Of a DNA stretch of 64,000 bases, positions 16,523-24,824 are shown piece after piece (position 1 is the stretch's first letter; every line of letters begins with the position of its first letter). The notes beneath the pieces are model-generated. The model was not told the origin of the DNA, made no database searches, and was given only the letters and a program-made list of their open reading frames with translations. The stretch covers positions 372,001-436,000 of the forward strand of contig CAWIJO010000007.1 of the NCBI GenBank assembly GCA_963836355.1, given 5' to 3'. Position numbers and translations under genes: made by a program. This stretch comes from Palsa-506 sp963836355. Its GTDB lineage: Bacteria > Actinomycetota > Actinomycetes > Streptosporangiales > Streptosporangiaceae.

Positions 16523-18314
16523 GACCGGTGGCTGTGCGGAGCGCCCGCGAGCATAATCCGGCGCGCAGGGCCTCGCGGTAGTCGCTCAGCGCCGGCAAGC
16601 GCACGTGCCTGGCTGCCACCGACTCGCCCAGCTTGCGGGCGGCGTGCAGCACGATCTCGGTGCGGTGCTGACGGGGCAGCCGGACGAGGATGTCCCGGCC
16701 GAGTCGCAATGCCTGCTCCGGCTCGGCTGCCTCGGCCAGGCAGCGCGCCTCCCCGAACATGACCAGTGCCCGGTCGAGGAACTCAGCCGGGGAGTACAGT
16801 CGCAGGGCGTGCGCGAACGCCCGGGTTGCGCCCTGATAGTCGCCCAGGGTAACCAGCGTGTCCCCCTCGTGGAAGAACAACTGCCGCTCGGTGTAGCCGA
16901 ACGCGGTGTCGGCGGTATCCGCCGGGGATAGCTCGCTGAGCGCGTCACGGGCCCGGTCCATCGCGCCCCTGACGCGGTTCAGTGCCTCCCGGCGGCCGCG
17001 TCCCGCTAGCCGGGCCAGTGCCCGGGCCTCGACGACCGGCGCGATAACCCCGGCCACGCACGGGCTGCGGCCCGCGAGGTCAGTCCCTGCCCTGGCCAGC
17101 GCCGCAGCCTCACGCGGATCGCCGTAGTAGAGCGGCACCAGCGCCTCGCGGGCCGTTACCCAGGCTCGGAGCCGCCGGTCGCCGGTCTCGTCCGCTGCCG
17201 TCCGCGCAGTGCGAAAGAACGACCTGGCCAGCCACCGGTCACCCAGGTCGATCATGGCCATGCCGGTCAGCCCGGCGAGTCGCCCGGCCAGCCGGCAGAG
17301 CCGGTCAGCGCATTCGATGGGCTGTCGCGCCGCGCACATGGCGCGGATGTCGCGAAGGTCCAGCAGCACGTCGCAGAGCAGCCGGAGCGGTGGCTCCGTC
17401 ATGTACTGCGCGCCGTATCCGGCAGCGATCTCCTCCCACCGGTCCAGCATCGTCACCGAGACGGTCCGGCCGAGCAGCGCGCCGTCAAGCTGACGCCGGA
17501 CGTGGTCAGCAGCCCCGAGAAAGCTGCTGTTCGGGCCTGCCGTGACGTCCTTCAGCAGCGTGAGCCGCAGGTCACGGAGCACATCGCCGGCGTCCGCGGC
17601 GTCAACGCAGCCATCGCCCGCCGCGCCATCGCCTGCCGCGCCATCGCCTGCCGCGCCACTGCCCGCCGCGCCACTGCCCGCCGCGCCATTGCCTGCCTCG
17701 CCATGCCCGGCGCCGCTGATGCCGGTGCGGCCAGGCCCGGTGCCGCTGACCGCGGTCATGGTGCCGCGGAGCGCGGCGCGGGGCGCCGCGCGCGGCGCCG
17801 CGACCACGGGGATCCCGACGCAGTCTGGTTTCGCGCCGGTCTCCGCGGCGTGCGCGGTACCGCACAAGCACCGGCCCTGATAGCCGAGATCCGGTGGATC
17901 CGCTCCGTAGACGGCGCAAAGGTAGTGTAGGTACTCGGGTCCCGGGCGCTTCTGCCCGCTCTCGTAGGCGGACAGCAGCGTCTCACTGAACCGCGGAGCC
18001 GTCCGTCCTTCGGCCTCGTACCTGGCCCGCACTTGCGCGACAACATCAGCCAGGGCAATGCCCAGCGCGAGCCGGTAGGCACGGATCCAGCTCGTGCCGT
18101 AGGCCGGCTTGCATTCCCGGTAGATGCAGGCCGCGATCGTCGCCGGGCGCTGACCGGCGACTGTCTCGCGGGCCCTGATCTCACGGGCCAGCGCAACCTC
18201 ATTTCGGGCCTCGCCCGGTTCCCGTACCCGCGGGCGAACGATGGCCTGGCCGACCGGCCGGGTACCGTGACTGATCGGCAGCTCAGCAATTAACTGTCGC
18301 CTTTCGCCAGGCAT
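16512..18314 (-). CDS. XRE-like HTH regulator with helical-repeat C-terminus
   Basis: A 600-residue protein. An HTH-like segment at about 80-130 (SWIRAYRLALGIALADVV, then LLSAYESGQKRPGPEYLHYL) resembles XRE-type regulators of actinomycetes. A Gly/Ala/Ser/Asp low-complexity linker follows (about 200-235). The rest (about 250-600) is alpha-helical and TPR-like, with repeated Ala/Arg/Leu-rich helices. The layout recalls actinomycete development or antibiotic regulators such as NsdA, but I cannot assign orthology. The ATG at 18314 has a very strong GGGGGAGGAG 5 bases upstream. Target genes are unknown. Confidence 0.68.
   Translation of the reverse strand: MPGERRQLIAELPISHGTRPVGQAIVRPRVREPGEARNEVALAREIRARETVAGQRPATIAACIYRECKPAYGTSWIRAYRLALGIALADVVAQVRARYEAEGRTAPRFSETLLSAYESGQKRPGPEYLHYLCAVYGADPPDLGYQGRCLCGTAHAAETGAKPDCVGIPVVAAPRAAPRAALRGTMTAVSGTGPGRTGISGAGHGEAGNGAAGSGAAGSGAAGDGAAGDGAAGDGCVDAADAGDVLRDLRLTLLKDVTAGPNSSFLGAADHVRRQLDGALLGRTVSVTMLDRWEEIAAGYGAQYMTEPPLRLLCDVLLDLRDIRAMCAARQPIECADRLCRLAGRLAGLTGMAMIDLGDRWLARSFFRTARTAADETGDRRLRAWVTAREALVPLYYGDPREAAALARAGTDLAGRSPCVAGVIAPVVEARALARLAGRGRREALNRVRGAMDRARDALSELSPADTADTAFGYTERQLFFHEGDTLVTLGDYQGATRAFAHALRLYSPAEFLDRALVMFGEARCLAEAAEPEQALRLGRDILVRLPRQHRTEIVLHAARKLGESVAARHVRLPALSDYREALRAGLCSRALRTATGLTA
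17611..17700 (-). repeat. 15-bp minisatellite in XRE-like regulator
   Basis: Six units related to CCATCGCCTGCCGCG, some identical, encode the GAAG(S/D/N) linker of the regulator. The period is the same five codons as in the repeats at 8.3 and 9.7 kb. Confidence 0.9.
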
Positions 18315-18785
18315 TCGGCTCCTCCCCCGGATCCGGAATCCCGCGCCCCAGCCTGATCGGCTCTCACCTTATGTAATCTACACGTTGCTCTACGTTAATT
18401 TAACTGGGATGGATTGGCCCGGTAGGGCCCTTTTACGCACCATTGCGGTTCGGCTCGGCCAGCCGACGATTCAAGCGCGGATCAGCCGTCGGTCAAGGCC
18501 GACGCCGGCGACAATGGAAATCGCCGCCGAAAGGAACCTGCAGCGCATCCCGCCGTGTTTCACGCCGCCTACGCCGCTGCCGCCCGGAGCCTGCCGACCC
18601 ATCCGTCAGCGAACACACTTGCCGACGTAGCCAGGGAGCCCAGGGAGCCCAGGGAGCCCAGGGAGCCCAGGGAGCCCAGGGAGCCCAGGGAGCCCAGGGA
18701 GCGGATGAAGATCGCCCTGGACACGGCGAACGGCGATGACCAGCCGCCCGGGCTAGGTAACTAGGTAATACGCTGGGTCCCAGCC
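18315..18785. other. Intergenic region with promoter-like AT patch and 9-bp minisatellite
   Basis: Divergent spacer between the XRE-like gene and glbO. An AT-rich patch near 18365-18410 is the probable promoter of the XRE-like gene. From 18631 to 18702 there are eight perfect copies of CCAGGGAGC. The array lies in a possible 69-codon plus-strand frame (18555-18764, Arg-Glu-Pro repeats) that has no ribosome binding site or recognisable similarity, so I do not call it a gene. Confidence 0.6.
18631..18702. repeat. 9-bp minisatellite, eight perfect copies
   Basis: Eight identical head-to-tail copies of CCAGGGAGC, about 85 bases upstream of the glbO start. Confidence 0.97.
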
Positions 18786-19229
18786 ATGAATGAATCAGCC
18801 ATGAACGAATCAGCACAGCTGAGCCTCTACCAGGCAGTGGGCGGCGAGGAGACCTTCCGCCGCCTGGTGAGCAGCTTCTATCGGGGAGTCGCGGCAGATC
18901 CGGAACTCCGCGCGGTGTACCCGAGCCGCGATCTCGGCCCGGCTGAGGAGCACCTGCGGCTCTTCCTGATCCAGTACTGGGGCGGCCCGGGAACCTACAA
19001 CGAGCGACGCGGTCACCCTCGGCTGCGGATGCGCCACGCGCACTTCGCGATCGGCGAAGCCGAGCGTGATGCCTGGCTGCGGCACATGCGCGCGGCCCTG
19101 GACGAGCTGGCCCTGGACGACGCGCTTGACCGGCAGTTCTGGGACTACCTGGTGATGGCGGCCCACAGCCTGGTCAACCAGCCATCAGCGGCGGGCCGCG
19201 GGCCGGACATCGGGCTCACTCCAGCCTGA
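18786..19229 (+). CDS. glbO: Group II truncated hemoglobin GlbO
   Basis: A 147-residue globin very close to mycobacterial GlbO over its whole length. Key residues are Tyr-B10 in SSFYRGV, Tyr-CD1 in LRAVYPSRD, the conserved IQYWGGPGTYNERRGHPRLR segment, the proximal His in RMRHAHFAIG, Trp-G8 in ERDAWLRHM and the C-terminal MAAHSLVNQP. Expected roles are O2 binding, NO or peroxide chemistry and lipid-associated respiration. The N-terminus has a duplicated MNESA (two in-frame ATGs at 18786 and 18801); which is used is unclear since no ribosome binding site is visible. Confidence 0.95.
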   Translation: MNESAMNESAQLSLYQAVGGEETFRRLVSSFYRGVAADPELRAVYPSRDLGPAEEHLRLFLIQYWGGPGTYNERRGHPRLRMRHAHFAIGEAERDAWLRHMRAALDELALDDALDRQFWDYLVMAAHSLVNQPSAAGRGPDIGLTPA

Positions 19230-19260
19230 CCGGCGGCGGCAGTGCCAGATGTACCGGTAA

Positions 19261-20925
19261 TCAGCCTCTGGTGAGCTTCCGGTAGGTGACCCGATGCGGC
19301 CGTGCCGCCTCGGCGCCGAGCCGGTCGATCTTGTTCTTCTCGTACGCCTCGAAGTTTCCCTCGAACCAAAACCAGCTGGCGCCGCCCTCCCAGGCCAGGA
19401 TGTGCGTAGCGATCCGGTCCAGGAACCAGCGGTCGTGGCTGGTGATTACCGCGCAGCCGGGGAAGTCGAGTAGCGCGTTCTCCAGCGACGACAGCGTTTC
19501 CACGTCGAGATCGTTCGTCGGCTCGTCCAGCAGCAGCAGGTTCCCGCCCTGCTTGAGCGTCAGTGCCAGGTTCACCCTGTTGCGCTCGCCACCGGACAGG
19601 ACCCCGGCCGGCTTCTGCTGGTCAGGGCCCTTGAAGCCAAAGGCGGCGACATACGCCCGGCTGGGGATCTCGGTCCGGCCGGCCCTGATGTAGCTCTCTC
19701 CGTCGGAGATCGCCTGCCACACGTTCTTGTCCGGGTCGATCCGCCCCCTGGACTGGTCGACATAGGCGATCTGAACCGTCTCGCCAACCCGGATCGAGCC
19801 GGCGTCCGGCTGCTCCTCGCCGAGGATCATCTTGAACAGCGTGGTCTTGCCGACGCCGTTCGGCCCGATTACGCCGACGATCCCGTTCGGCGGCAGGGTG
19901 AAGCCGAGGTTCTCGATCAGCATCCGGTCGCCGAAGCCCTTGGCCAGGCCGGTGGTCTCCACGACCAGGCTGCCGAGACGCGGGCCCGGCGGGATCTGAA
20001 TCTCCTCGAAGTCGAGCTTCCTGTTCTGGTCGGCGTCCGCGGCCATCTCCTCGTACCGCTGCAGCCGGGCCCGGCTCTTCGCCTGCCGGGCTCGCGGGCT
20101 CGACCGCACCCATTCGAGCTCGTCTTCCAGCCGCTTTCGGCGCTTGACGTCCTTCTGACCTTCGACCTTGAGCCGCGTTGCCTTGGTCTCCAGGTACGTC
20201 GAGTAGTTGCCCTCGTAGGGGTAGGCATGGCCGCGGTCAAGCTCGAGGATCCATCCGGCCACGTTGTCCAGGAAGTACCGGTCGTGCGTAACGGCAACGA
20301 CCGTCCCTGGGTACTTCTCCAGATGCTGCTCGAGCCAGAGCACGCTCTCCGCGTCCAGGTGGTTTGTCGGCTCGTCGAGCAGCAGCAGGTCAGGCTGCTG
20401 AAGTAGCAGCTTGCAGAGCGCGACACGCCTGCGCTCGCCGCCGGACAGCACGCTCACGTCCGCGTCCGGCGGCGGGCAGCGCAGCGCGTCCATGGCCTGA
20501 TCGAGCTGGCTGTCGAGGTCCCAGGCTTCCCGGTGGTCAAGCTGCTCCTGCAGCTTGCCCATTTCCTCGAGCAGGTCATCGGAGTAGTCCGTGGCCATCT
20601 TCTCGGCGATCTCGTTGTACTGCGCGAGCAGCGCCTTGGTCTCGGCCACGCCGTCCTCGACGTTACCGAGAACGGTCTTGGCGTCGTCCAGCTCGGGTTC
20701 CTGATCAAGCAGTCCCACCGAGAAACCCGGCATCAGCCGGGCGTCGCCGTTCGACGGTTGCTCGACGCCTGCCATCATCCGGAGCAGCGTGGACTTGCCA
20801 GTGCCGTTGGGGCCGAGGACGCCGATCTTCGCGCCGGGCAGGAACGCGAGGGTGACATTATCGAGGATGACCTTGTCGCCGTGCGCCTTCCGCACAGCGC
20901 GCATCTGGTAGATGAACTCGGGCAT
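19261..20925 (-). CDS. ettA: Energy-dependent translational throttle protein EttA (ABC-F)
   Basis: A 554-residue soluble ABC-F ATPase that binds the ribosomal E site and gates entry into elongation according to ATP/ADP. It has two ABC domains. The first has GPNGTGKST, LSGGERRRVAL and LLLLDEPTNHLD. The second has GPNGVGKTT, LSGGERNRVNL and LLLLDEPTNDLD. The P-site tRNA-interaction linker (about 245-310) is Lys/Arg-rich. Length and the start MPEFIYQMRAVRKAHGDKVI match EttA. The frame is open upstream to 21219, but that extension is Arg-rich and unconserved, so ATG 20925 is used. Confidence 0.95.
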   Translation of the reverse strand: MPEFIYQMRAVRKAHGDKVILDNVTLAFLPGAKIGVLGPNGTGKSTLLRMMAGVEQPSNGDARLMPGFSVGLLDQEPELDDAKTVLGNVEDGVAETKALLAQYNEIAEKMATDYSDDLLEEMGKLQEQLDHREAWDLDSQLDQAMDALRCPPPDADVSVLSGGERRRVALCKLLLQQPDLLLLDEPTNHLDAESVLWLEQHLEKYPGTVVAVTHDRYFLDNVAGWILELDRGHAYPYEGNYSTYLETKATRLKVEGQKDVKRRKRLEDELEWVRSSPRARQAKSRARLQRYEEMAADADQNRKLDFEEIQIPPGPRLGSLVVETTGLAKGFGDRMLIENLGFTLPPNGIVGVIGPNGVGKTTLFKMILGEEQPDAGSIRVGETVQIAYVDQSRGRIDPDKNVWQAISDGESYIRAGRTEIPSRAYVAAFGFKGPDQQKPAGVLSGGERNRVNLALTLKQGGNLLLLDEPTNDLDVETLSSLENALLDFPGCAVITSHDRWFLDRIATHILAWEGGASWFWFEGNFEAYEKNKIDRLGAEAARPHRVTYRKLTRG

Positions 20926-21088
20926 GCCCCTAAGGGTAGAGGCAGTGAGCATGCAGTTCGGACAGCCGTTGCCGGCCACCTTAGCGGCGGGCGGCCCGTG
21001 GCCAGCCGGACCGCGCCAGCCGGGGCACGGTGCGCCGAGGGCAGTTCGCTCGGCCCGGCCCCGGCCGGCCCGGCGGCCGTCGGCCCGC

Positions 21089-21733
21089 TCAGAAGGGCGC
21101 CGAAACCGGACCCGGCTCCTCCGCGAGCGCGGCGATCGCGCTCTCGTCGAAGATGTCCGCACTGTCCGGCCCGCCGCGGCCGGCGCCGTCCGGTGCCGAC
21201 GGCCGGGCGCTCGCGCCATCCGGCGCGCGATCGTCGCCTATCCCGCTGCCGCCCAGGCCTGCCGCGGCGTCACCGCGCCGAAGCTCCTCGTCACCCGGCA
21301 GGCCGCCAGTGCCGAACCCGCCCGTCAGCTGGTCGGCCGCCAGTTGATCGGCCGCGGTCTCGCCGGGGGCTCGCTTGGTCCGCTGGAAGTGAGCCGCGCC
21401 CCTGGACATGTCATGCCCGATGGAGCTGGCGTCCACCTCGACCGCCGTCCTCGTCGTACCGTCCTTCTCGTAGTCCCGGACCGATAGGCGACCCTTCACG
21501 ACCACGGGATCGCCCTTGCGGATGCACAAGGCGACGTTGTCGGCCAGCTTGCGCCAGCAAATTACCGTGAGATACGAGGTATGGCCGTCGGTCCACTCGC
21601 CGGTGACGCGGTCAATGTGCCGAGGGGTCCAGGCCACCCGCATCGACACCTTGGCGGCGCCCGAGGTGGTTGTCCAGAAGGCTGGCTGGGTAGCCACGTA
21701 TCCCGTCATACTCAGCTGTGCCTCGTTGGCCAT
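21089..21733 (-). CDS. ssb: Single-stranded DNA-binding protein (paralogue type)
   Basis: A 214-residue SSB. An OB fold covers about 1-110: MTGYVATQPAFWTTTSGAAK, RVAWTPRHIDRVTGEW, YLTVICWRKLADNVALCIRK and GDPVVVKGRLSVRDYEKDG. The C-terminal 100 residues are Gly/Ala/Asp-rich and disordered. The usual acidic DDDIPF tip is replaced by EEPGPVSAPF, keeping only the final Pro-Phe. This suggests a secondary SsbB-like paralogue rather than the replication SSB next to rpsF/rpsR. The start is supported by AGGAGG upstream of ATG 21733. Confidence 0.92.
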   Translation of the reverse strand: MANEAQLSMTGYVATQPAFWTTTSGAAKVSMRVAWTPRHIDRVTGEWTDGHTSYLTVICWRKLADNVALCIRKGDPVVVKGRLSVRDYEKDGTTRTAVEVDASSIGHDMSRGAAHFQRTKRAPGETAADQLAADQLTGGFGTGGLPGDEELRRGDAAAGLGGSGIGDDRAPDGASARPSAPDGAGRGGPDSADIFDESAIAALAEEPGPVSAPF

Positions 21734-22067
21734 GGTTGTCCTCCTGAGATCGGCTGCGGCAAGGCGCCATCCGCGCCTCGCACGTCAGCACCGGCAGCAC
21801 TGTGCCGCCTGGCTGGCTTCCAAGGTCGCTTGCCGGGCCCGGATCCCGCTTGCTCCGGCCGGGTCCTGTGGACAGTCCGGCCAGCCGTGCCTGACCTGTG
21901 GATTGCGGGCACTGAATTGAGCCGGGCAGCTGCGAGAATGCGCGGCTGCGCCGAACCTGCGGCCGGTGGCTGACCTCGGCGGATCCGTTAAAAATCCTCG
22001 GCAGTAGTTGCACTGACCATCGCCCGCCGCGGTCAGCCGACCAGCGGTATCCGTCAGGCGGTATCCG
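21734..22067. other. Intergenic region upstream of ssb
   Basis: No gene is supported. It holds the ssb promoter/leader and, next to the protease stop codon, a 14-base tandem duplication (GCGGTATCCGTCAG twice, around 22044-22071). A short AT-rich patch (GTTAAAAATC, near 21987) is the best promoter candidate. Confidence 0.5.
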
Positions 22068-23012
22068 TCAGGCGGAGATCAGCTCGGACGGCTCGGCGAT
22101 CACGTCGACCAGCGCGCCGTTGCGCATCACCGTGATGGCCAGCGGCCGCCCGATCGCCTCGCCGAACATCAGCCGCTGCAGATCCTGGGCAGCCGTGACC
22201 GGATGATCGGCCGCGGCGAGCAGCAGGTCGCCGGCCCGGATGCCCGCCCTGGCCGCCGGGCCATCCGGGACGACCTCCGCCACCCGGAGGCCGCTGGCGC
22301 GGCCGAAGCGCTCCTGCAGTTGCGCGCTAAGCGGCGCCGGGACCGTCACGAGTCCGAGGTAGGCACGCCTGACCCGGCCGTCCCGCATCAGCGTGGCGAT
22401 AATCCGCCTGGTAGTCGCGTTGACCGGCACGGCCAGCCCGAGCCCGATCCCGGCCACCGCAGTGTTGATCCCGACCACGCGGCAGCCCGCGTCTGCCAGC
22501 GCCCCGCCAGAGTTCCCCGGGTTCAGCGCGGCGTCGGTCTGGATCACGTCCTCAACCAGCCGGGCTGCGGATCCGCTCCGGGTCGGCAGCGAGCGGCCGA
22601 GGGCGCTGACCACGCCCGCGGTGACCGAGCCTGCCAGGCCCAGCGGGCTGCCGACGGCCACCACCAGCTGGCCCACTGCGAGCTTGTCTGCCTCGCCCAG
22701 CTCGGCAGGCGGCGGCGTTGGCCCGCCCGCGCGGACGACGGCAAGATCGGAGAGCGAGTCGGCGCCTACCACGGTAAATGCAGCGCTGGTGCCGTCGGAG
22801 AACAGCGCCGTCCCGCCCTGAGCTCGGCCGACGACGTGCGCGTTGGTCAGCAGGAACCCGTCGCCGGTATAGACCACCGCCGAGCCGAGGCTCTCCCCGC
22901 CACCGCGTGCCCCGGCCCGCGGGACGCGGAGGCTAGCTACCTTCGGCGTGAGCGCAGCAGCTACCTCCGTCACGATCTGCGAATACGCGTCGAGTGGCGA
23001 GTCCGCTGCCAT
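22068..23012 (-). CDS. HtrA-like trypsin/PDZ serine protease without signal peptide
   Basis: A 314-residue serine protease with catalytic triad His59 (LLTNAHVVG), Asp89 (DSLSDLAVV) and Ser168 (NPGNSGGAL). It is followed by one PDZ domain (about 225-310: GLRVAEVVPDGPAARAGIRA, GDLLL). HtrA/DegP proteins normally handle misfolded extracytoplasmic proteins, yet here there is no signal peptide or membrane anchor at the N-terminus (MAADSPLDAYSQIV). It is therefore predicted cytosolic or exported by another route. ATG 23012 is used because GGAGG lies 5 bases upstream; an ATG 12 bases earlier is too close to that site. Confidence 0.88.
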   Translation of the reverse strand: MAADSPLDAYSQIVTEVAAALTPKVASLRVPRAGARGGGESLGSAVVYTGDGFLLTNAHVVGRAQGGTALFSDGTSAAFTVVGADSLSDLAVVRAGGPTPPPAELGEADKLAVGQLVVAVGSPLGLAGSVTAGVVSALGRSLPTRSGSAARLVEDVIQTDAALNPGNSGGALADAGCRVVGINTAVAGIGLGLAVPVNATTRRIIATLMRDGRVRRAYLGLVTVPAPLSAQLQERFGRASGLRVAEVVPDGPAARAGIRAGDLLLAAADHPVTAAQDLQRLMFGEAIGRPLAITVMRNGALVDVIAEPSELISA

Positions 23013-23111
23013 GCCGTCCTCCAAAGGTTCTGGATTACAACATTACAGCGCTACATGTGTAAGGCAATACGGCCGGAAATCCTGCGCGGGGCCGGGCCGG
23101 CCTCCTGCGGG

Positions 23112-24824
23112 CTAGCCGGCCGCGACGCGCAGTTCCTCGGTGAAGCGCTCGTACTCGAAGAGTTCCTGCTCGATCGGCGGCACGACAAGCTCGCGGGCCA
23201 CGACAGCCATCCGGGCGCGCATGGCTGCCTCGACCCGCTCCTGCTCCCGCGCGGCGGCCACTCGCACCAGGTTCATGCAGCCTGATGACGTCAGCCAGCC
23301 AAGCAGCAGGATCGCCGCGATCATGAGGGAGATCCAGGGCAGCAGTGAAACGTCATCGAACAACCGGGACGGCACGTGGCCGACGGCGTCGAAGACGCCG
23401 AATGCCACGATCGCTCCGAGCCACGCCACGCCCACGATGACGCAGCCGAGCAGCAGTCCCTGCCAGGCGCCGATAAGGCGCCACCAGCTGGCGATCTCGT
23501 TCTCCACCGGCAGCGCCTCGCCCATGGCGGCGCCAATCGCGCCAGGGATGTCCTTGGCCTTCGAGCGTGCCGCGGATCGCACGGTATGCGACCAGGGCAG
23601 CGGGAGCGGCGGGCCGATCTTGTCCGCCAGCGCAGTGAGGGAATTGTCGATCTCTGCCTGCTGCGCGCCGGAAGGCCCGGCGGTCACGCTGCGCATTTCT
23701 TCCCAGAGCTTGCCCAGCCGCACCTTCCGGGCAGGATCGTGCCCGGCGACCCGCTCAGCGAACCAGCCGACCGGCCAGCCAACGTAGTCGAGGGCGCGGA
23801 GCTCGCGCGCGCTCCGCAGTGACTCGCCGACGGCCGACACCCCGGCCGCGCGGGCAAATGCCTCGGTGAGGAGCTCGACCGTGTCATCGGGCAAGACGTG
23901 CACCGCCGCGGGCGGGGAGTCCCCCGAACCCGCCGATTTCGCAGTCGCCGCTACGTAAGGCCCGAATTTCGCGGCGATCGTGTCCACATCCGCCGCTATC
24001 CGCGCGGCAGCGGCCTGCCGGGCGGACACCGTCTGGATGAGGAGCTTGCTGAGCTCGTCGATGCCGCCGCCGGTGAGCGCCGAGGTCACCAGCACGCTGA
24101 CATCCTGCAGGCCCTCCGACTCAAGCAGCCGGCGGAGGTCGTTGACGCAGTCCTCGGCCTGCCGGGCGGATAGCCTGTCCGCCTGGTTCAGCACTACCGC
24201 GATGACCTCAGAGTGACCAGACAGGGGCACCAGGTAGCGGCGGTGCACGGCCGCGTCGGCGTATTTCTGCGGATCGAGCACCCAGATCATCAGATCCGCC
24301 AGCCCGACCAGCCGGTCCACCTCCGCGGAGGCGCCGGCTACTACCGAGTCATGATCGGGGAGATCCAGCAACACCAGCCCGGCCATCGCGTCCTCGCCGC
24401 GGTCCAGCGCACTGGACCGGGCATAGCGATGCCTGCGCTGCACCCCCAGCCATTCCAGCAGGGGTCCCGAGCCCGCCACCCCCCAGACGCAGGCATGCGG
24501 ATCCCTGGTCACTGGACGGGTAACGCCCACCGCGGAGAAATCCGCCCCTGCCAGCCGGTTGAACAGCGAGGACTTGCCGCTTCCGGTGCCCCCGGCCAGG
24601 GCCACCACGGTATGTGCGGAGGACAGCCGCAGTCGCTGGTCGGCCTGCCCGAGAAGCTGCTGTGCGTCGTTAAGCAGCTGCTCGCTGATCCCGTCGGGTC
24701 CGGCCCTGGCCGACCCGATCTGGACCAGCCGGGCCAGCGCGCTGAGCCGGTCCGACAGGGCGGCGGCCGGTGCGGCCAGTGCCCGGCCAGTCTGCCTTCC
24801 GCCGCCGGGTGACCCGCCCATCAT
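23112..24824 (-). CDS. Dynamin-like/YfjP-type GTPase with two membrane segments
   Basis: A 570-residue P-loop GTPase. The N-terminal G domain shows G1 ALAGGTGSGKSSLFNRL, a G2 Thr in GVTRPVTRDPHAC, G3 VLLDLPDHDSV and G4 VLNQADR. A helical middle follows. Two adjacent transmembrane helices (about 455-520: LLLGCVIVGVAWLGAIVAFG and ISLMIAAILLLGWLTSSG) are followed by a charged helical tail. It overlaps by 4 bases with the second GTPase gene, so the two likely form a complex. The arrangement recalls the Streptomyces DynA/DynB bacterial dynamins that stabilise sporulation septa; orthology is only suggested. Confidence 0.8.
   Translation of the reverse strand: MMGGSPGGGRQTGRALAAPAAALSDRLSALARLVQIGSARAGPDGISEQLLNDAQQLLGQADQRLRLSSAHTVVALAGGTGSGKSSLFNRLAGADFSAVGVTRPVTRDPHACVWGVAGSGPLLEWLGVQRRHRYARSSALDRGEDAMAGLVLLDLPDHDSVVAGASAEVDRLVGLADLMIWVLDPQKYADAAVHRRYLVPLSGHSEVIAVVLNQADRLSARQAEDCVNDLRRLLESEGLQDVSVLVTSALTGGGIDELSKLLIQTVSARQAAAARIAADVDTIAAKFGPYVAATAKSAGSGDSPPAAVHVLPDDTVELLTEAFARAAGVSAVGESLRSARELRALDYVGWPVGWFAERVAGHDPARKVRLGKLWEEMRSVTAGPSGAQQAEIDNSLTALADKIGPPLPLPWSHTVRSAARSKAKDIPGAIGAAMGEALPVENEIASWWRLIGAWQGLLLGCVIVGVAWLGAIVAFGVFDAVGHVPSRLFDDVSLLPWISLMIAAILLLGWLTSSGCMNLVRVAAAREQERVEAAMRARMAVVARELVVPPIEQELFEYERFTEELRVAAG

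Noticed and set aside
18555..18764. A possible small gene with Arg-Glu-Pro repeats upstream of glbO
   Set aside because: There is no ribosome binding site, no recognisable precursor-peptide context and no modifying enzyme nearby; the frame is open mainly because of the 9-bp repeat.
21612..22013. A 133-codon frame running from the ssb upstream spacer into ssb
   Set aside because: It is an overlapping shadow frame of ssb with no ribosome binding site; the real ssb start has AGGAGG.
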